DNA of 9,648 nt from an uncultured Atopobium sp. (GTDB lineage Bacteria; Actinomycetota; Coriobacteriia; Coriobacteriales; Atopobiaceae): positions 1-9,648 of the forward strand of contig CAMQEO010000043.1 of the NCBI GenBank assembly GCA_946999785.1, read 5' to 3'. Within the stretch, counting starts at the first letter, position 1, and each line of letters begins with the position of its first letter. A program made the position numbers and the translations under genes. The notes under the pieces are model-generated. The model made no database searches. It had not been told where the DNA came from and saw only the letters and a list, made by a program, of their open reading frames with translations. Below are positions 7,128 to 9,648 of the stretch, piece after piece.

Positions 7128-7156
7128 ATTATAATCCATACGCTGCTTATCGTCAA
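7128..7156 (-). promoter_or_regulatory. Near-consensus sigma-70 promoter of the xre-methylase operon
   Basis: On the minus strand TTGACG (7156-7151) and TATAAT (7133-7128) are separated by exactly 17 bases, matching consensus at 11 of 12 positions. Transcription would begin near 7121, about 14 bases before the Xre start codon. The -10 box lies in the middle of a perfect 12-base palindrome, GGATTATAATCC (7126-7137). Confidence 0.85.
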
Positions 7157-7190
7157 GAATTTTACTATATTCTGCTGCCATTAAGCAGCG
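7141..7190. promoter_or_regulatory. Candidate operator: paired repeats around the -35 box
   Basis: CGCTGCTTA (7141-7149) is repeated inverted as TAAGCAGCG (7182-7190). The first copy fills the spacer between -35 and -10; the second lies upstream of -35. Their centres are 41 bases apart, close to four helical turns. The upstream copy also forms its own dyad, GCTGC-N6-GCAGC (7174-7189). Placement over the promoter and beside an Xre gene suggests autoregulation by repression, which is inference. Confidence 0.6.
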
Positions 7191-7246
7191 ATTTTATTCT
7201 AGTATTTCCACGTAGCCATCTACCAAAATAAGTCAAGTACTTATAG

Positions 7247-7320
7247 ACCCCCTAAGAAGTAAAAGAACACCCCCTAAAGCAAAAAAAGACGCCCTTGTCT
7301 AAAAAACACACACCTCTAAA
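7247..7320. repeat. C-rich direct repeat and degenerate ~20-base units
   Basis: ACCCCCTAA occurs at 7247-7255 and again at 7269-7277, 22 bases apart. Two weaker, similarly spaced units follow (GACGCCCTTGTCTAAAAA and the CACACCTCTAAAAA stretch to about 7320). Each unit is a C-rich core followed by an A-run. There is no coding sequence here. Function unknown. Confidence 0.4.
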
Positions 7321-7323
7321 AAG

Positions 7324-7351
7324 AAAAAATCCAGCGTCAATTCACGCCAGA
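7324..7351 (-). terminator. Intrinsic terminator after the Mod remnant
   Basis: Read on the minus strand, TCTGGCGT (7351-7344) pairs with ACGCTGGA (7337-7330), an eight-base stem with two G-U pairs and a six-base loop. It is followed directly by six Ts (7329-7324). It would end transcripts of the truncated mod gene or of the gene whose tail is fused to it. Confidence 0.65.
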
Positions 7352-7394
7352 CTTTCATTCACGTTCTTCTGATTCACAAGCTTACAATAAGCCC

Positions 7395-7457
7395 TTATTT
7401 ACAGTGTTCTTCTAAGCAATAGCCGCCAAACTTTGTAACATTCCCTGTAAATACATC
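7395..7457 (-). pseudogene. 3' tail of an unidentified gene fused to the Mod remnant
   Basis: Downstream of the break in mod, a different frame reads DVFTGNVTKFGGYCLEEHCK and stops at TAA (7397-7395). The Mod frame through the same bases gives MYLQGMLQSLAAIA, which has no resemblance to Mod. I infer that a deletion joined mod codon ~67 to the last ~20 codons of another gene; the proposed terminator follows 43 bases later. I do not recognise the tail. Confidence 0.4.
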
Positions 7458-7666
7458 TCGATATACACGCATTTCACTTTGCCAGCATATCTGCTTTCTA
7501 GGGCTTTTAAGGCAAGCAGGTTATCACCGTGGATAAGCATGTTTTCTGTGTTGGGATCGTTTGCGCAGTTTGACTTGTCTTTGTCTTCCATAAGGATGCG
7601 TGGCTCTACTTGTACCTTGGTATCTTTACCCAGCCATGTAAGTTCAAGCTTTTGAGTTTGTACCAT
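7412..7666 (-). pseudogene. mod: Truncated N-terminus of type III (beta-class) DNA methyltransferase Mod
   Basis: The 84-codon frame opens with the N-terminus of type III/beta-class Mod methylases: QKLELTWLGKD (5-15), EPRILMEDKDKS (22-33), then TENMLIHGDNLLALKALE (40-57) and AGKVKCVYI (61-69). In intact Mod proteins this leads straight into the catalytic DPPY motif. Here the similarity ends at VYI-E and the next residues are unrelated, so the catalytic motif, target recognition domain and cofactor site are missing. A good GGGAGGAC ribosome binding site precedes the ATG at 7666-7664, so a short dead peptide could still be made. No Res subunit is visible. This is a second lost R-M system in the same locus. 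Confidence 0.85.
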
Positions 7667-7740
7667 TGTCCTCCCTTTACCTTAAAGCCTCTAGTAACGA
7701 TAAGCATTCTATTGAAAGTAACTATACGCACGCACGCTTG

Positions 7741-7766
7741 CTCCAGCAAACGCCTGCTCCAGCAAA
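7741..7766. repeat. Tandem 10-base repeat CTCCAGCAAA
   Basis: CTCCAGCAAA occurs at 7741-7750 and 7757-7766. Each copy, with the preceding TG, holds the partial dyad TGCT-CC-AGCA. The repeats lie in the GC-rich gap between the exonuclease gene and the Mod remnant. Function unknown. Confidence 0.45.
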
Positions 7767-7894
7767 GCCCGCGCATATCATCTAGCGCAATTCTTGCAAT
7801 GCTTACAGTCTTTGTGTCGTGTTCTATCTTACCATGTGTGCTGGACAAGAATTTCATGCATCGCGCAGACCGTTTCCCACATTACAGATGAGTA

Positions 7895-9265
7895 TTAGAT
7901 ATAGGTATTAAAGATGTTGTTTTCCGTCAAAACTGGGATTCCCAGTTTCATAGCTTTTTGAACTTTACCACCGTAATTACCATGTGCATATGCTTCGCTG
8001 CCGAGGCTTCCCCGTATCACGTAATCAGTTTTCTTGGTGACACTTTTAGCGACTATAACCCCCAGATCTTCCAACTCATGTGTTATGTCACTGCGAGAGC
8101 CTTTACAAAATTCTCCAGTTAAAACAACTACCTTGCCTTTTAGTTCCAATAGGGAAGGCGCGCTATTCTCCTGGTTTTTACAAGTTGGATCAATAATATA
8201 GTTGCATTGTTTAATCAGCTCTTCCTGTCCATCGGACAAAATTGACCCATCTTGCAAGTGCTTACACACGCTTCTGAACAGCATTTCATATGTAGAGTCT
8301 AGTTTTAGATCCAAAAAACTGCGACTGTTCTTAATAAGTCCCACGGCTTCTTTCATATCTATTTTTTTGTCGGCTGTAATACCACGAATCATTCCTTTAA
8401 TCATATTTTCTGCTTGAGATCTTGCAGATAAATGCCGATCTTCCATATATTGAGTTAAAAACTGTAAGGTGCGGGAGCAATCGGCAATAGTAAAAATACC
8501 CTGACTAAAGATATGCTCAAACAAGCTAAATATATCTTCAAAAACAGGCGTGTTACGATAGCACTCATGTTCTTGAAGCCAATACCTAAGCTCGTTTGCC
8601 TCTTCATTACTTACCACGTCGTTAAGGCTTATTCCAATGGCTAAACCGCACAACTCAAACAGTGATTGCTCAAGCGTTTTAGAAGCAGCCCGTTTTGTAT
8701 GCCCATACTCCTGCCACATAAATTGGCACCGCCCGCATGATTGCGCGCATGCATCGCACTGCATACGCTTAAACAATTCGTAGGCTGCTTTGGCGTCAGA
8801 GAGCGGATCGTGATGGTTGAGCGGAATGCCATTACTATTGCATAGCGTTTCTAGGTTGTAGTTTGTTGCATGTGGGAAAAAATATTTTGCCATTTCAAGC
8901 GTATCATAAACATCTTTTATCATGGGAAAGGTGAGGTCATAATTGCATATTGTTTTGTTTAAAACCCTAAGGTCAAACGTAGCATTATGATTAATAATGA
9001 TAGCACCATCCAGGAGGGGACGGAGATGTTCTTTGTAGTACTCCGGAAAAATAGGAGAACCGAAAACTTGCGCTTGCGTAATGCCATGAACGTTTGTATT
9101 TACGGGGTCAAAAGCCTCTTGTGGGTCTATGAACTGGTTATATTCCTCAAGAATATTCATCTGCGTGTCTACAAGCAAGGCACCAACTTTGCAAATTGAA
9201 GACTGGTGTTTGTTTGGAGTTTCCAAATCCATGAATACAAGTTTGTCCATGCAAGACCGGCCCAT
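7895..9265 (-). CDS. DnaQ-like DEDDh exonuclease with TerB-like middle and BRCT domain
   Basis: The protein has 456 residues. Residues ~8-168 are a DEDDh 3'-5' exonuclease: FMDLET gives D13 and E15, INHNATFDLRVL gives D98, and HHDPLSDA gives H152 and D157. Next is a CDACAQSCGRC cluster (170-180, CxxC-x3-CxxC), likely a metal knuckle. Residues ~203-355 are helical with two TerB-like stretches (around GISLNDVVSNEEANELRYWL and around ITADKKIDMKEAVGL). Residues ~374-456 form a BRCT domain: LKGKVVVLTGEF, TKKTDYVIRGS, then KAMKLGIPVLTENNI. Exonuclease-BRCT fusions resemble polymerase III epsilon-type proofreading and repair proteins; a precise role is not established. The start may be ATG 9265 or ATG 9250 (MDKLVFMDLET); neither has a strong ribosome site. 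It is not obviously part of the R-M operons. Confidence 0.85.
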   Translation of the reverse strand: MGRSCMDKLVFMDLETPNKHQSSICKVGALLVDTQMNILEEYNQFIDPQEAFDPVNTNVHGITQAQVFGSPIFPEYYKEHLRPLLDGAIIINHNATFDLRVLNKTICNYDLTFPMIKDVYDTLEMAKYFFPHATNYNLETLCNSNGIPLNHHDPLSDAKAAYELFKRMQCDACAQSCGRCQFMWQEYGHTKRAASKTLEQSLFELCGLAIGISLNDVVSNEEANELRYWLQEHECYRNTPVFEDIFSLFEHIFSQGIFTIADCSRTLQFLTQYMEDRHLSARSQAENMIKGMIRGITADKKIDMKEAVGLIKNSRSFLDLKLDSTYEMLFRSVCKHLQDGSILSDGQEELIKQCNYIIDPTCKNQENSAPSLLELKGKVVVLTGEFCKGSRSDITHELEDLGVIVAKSVTKKTDYVIRGSLGSEAYAHGNYGGKVQKAMKLGIPVLTENNIFNTYI

Positions 9266-9356
9266 TCAGACTTAATATATTTATGGATATTGTACCAAAC
9301 ACTAGGGAAGAAGTTATTAATCACAGCATCTATAGAGTGTTAAAAAGAGCCACAGC

Positions 9357-9393
9357 AAAAAAACAACCTTTAGAATCGAATGCCAATCTAAAG
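9357..9393 (-). terminator. Putative intrinsic terminator
   Basis: CTTTAGA (9368-9374) and TCTAAAG (9387-9393) form a perfect seven-base stem with a 12-base loop. On the minus strand it is followed, after four bases, by seven Ts (9363-9357). The stem is AT-rich, so strength is doubtful. Confidence 0.5.
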
Positions 9394-9495
9394 CTCGTTT
9401 TCTTTTAGTTAGTATTTGGTGCTAAGGTGTTTAATGTGCGAACCTTCTTTTCCTAAGACCTGCAGCAATAAGCGAGACTCCTGTTAGTTGCAATC

Positions 9496-9528
9496 AAAAA
9501 AAGACGATAGAGTTTTATTTCTACCGCC
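9496..9528 (-). terminator. Intrinsic terminator of the gene entering from the right
   Basis: Read on the minus strand, GGCGGTAGA (9528-9520) pairs fully with TCTATCGTC (9511-9503), including two G-U pairs, and is followed by seven Ts (9502-9496). It lies about 50 bases after the stop of the partial gene at 9579-9648. Confidence 0.8.
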
Positions 9529-9578
9529 TTTCACAAGTCTTATAGCTATTCATTGAATACCGCTTTACCATTTACATA

Positions 9579-9648
9579 TTAAATTTTCAAAACCTTATTG
9601 TTCAGCATTCCGCCAAACATCGTATGATACATATCCTTGGAAGATTCC
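9579..9648 (-). CDS. C-terminal end of a gene running off the right edge
   Basis: The minus strand enters at 9648 in an open frame reading ESSKDMYHTMFGGMLNNKVLKI and stops at TAA (9581-9579). A strong terminator follows, which supports a real gene end. Too little is visible to name the protein. Confidence 0.5.
   Translation of the reverse strand, partial: ESSKDMYHTMFGGMLNNKVLKI

Larger units (their letters stand above)
9266..9578. other. Intergenic region with two minus-strand terminators and a short relic
   Basis: No gene-sized ORF is present. Between the two terminators a minus-strand frame of about 19 codons reads LTGVSLIAAGLRKRRFAH and stops at 9433-9431. Hydrophobic residues followed by a basic tail resemble the end of a sortase-anchored or membrane protein, but it is too short to call. 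TACAAT (9289-9284, minus) could be a -10 box for the exonuclease gene, without a convincing -35. Confidence 0.4.

Noticed and set aside
7141..7320. CRISPR-like repeats
   Set aside because: Units are short, degenerate and lack regular unique spacers or nearby cas genes.
7606..7857. Minus-strand ORF of 83 codons between the exonuclease and the Mod remnant
   Set aside because: Its last 20 codons run over the well-supported ribosome site and start of mod in another frame, it has no good ribosome site, and the protein resembles nothing I know.
1..9648. tRNA, rRNA, transposase or integrase genes as island drivers
   Set aside because: No cloverleaf-like sequence, ribosomal RNA segment, or recombinase or transposase motif was recognised in any reading frame examined.

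Overview
The window is a bacterial defence island in which one apparently intact restriction-modification (R-M) system sits among the remains of at least three older ones. Base composition is mixed. The outermost left segment (about 1-475) and parts of 7680-7860 are fairly GC-rich, while everything between is AT-rich, which suggests acquired DNA in a host of moderate GC. Strong Shine-Dalgarno sites and short leaders fit a Gram-positive bacterium. A host-associated actinobacterium of the Coriobacteriia/Atopobium type or a Firmicute are both possible. I could not settle the taxon from sequence alone.

Layout. 1-257 (-): start of a class I SAM-dependent methyltransferase that runs off the left edge. 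412-475 (-): GC-rich 3' stub of an unidentified gene. 476-796 (-): last ~100 residues of a type I restriction subunit HsdR. ~797-1335 (+): decayed 3' end of an RloC/PrrC-like AAA ATPase, with three in-frame stops and one frameshift. 1353-5534 (+): four-gene operon made of a 63-residue Xre regulator, an NgoFVII/BfiI-like phospholipase-D-fold nuclease with intact HxK/GSxN residues, a Z1-domain ATPase, and a second NgoFVII-like protein whose catalytic residues are gone. 5703-7107 (-): convergent two-gene operon of an Xre regulator and a C5-cytosine DNA methyltransferase, driven by a near-consensus promoter with operator-like repeats. 7395-7666 (-): N-terminus of a type III/beta-class Mod methyltransferase, cut exactly at its DPPY motif and joined to another gene's tail. 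7895-9265 (-): DEDDh exonuclease with a CxxC-x3-CxxC motif, a helical TerB-like middle and a C-terminal BRCT domain. 9266-9578: non-coding, with two terminators. 9579-9648 (-): last residues of a gene that enters from the right.

How it may work together (inference). The methylase operon has its own strong, probably autoregulated promoter. The nuclease operon has no obvious consensus promoter and begins with a small control-protein-like Xre gene. That arrangement fits an R-M system that makes the protective methylase first. The two nuclease-family proteins share a C-terminal B3-like DNA-binding domain, but only one keeps the catalytic site. A catalytic/specificity subunit pair working with an ATP-driven Z1 motor is therefore the most interesting reading. 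Z1, NgoFVII-type nucleases and cytosine methylases are known to cluster in R-M-like operons. The active/dead pair around a Z1 gene is the part that deserves testing.
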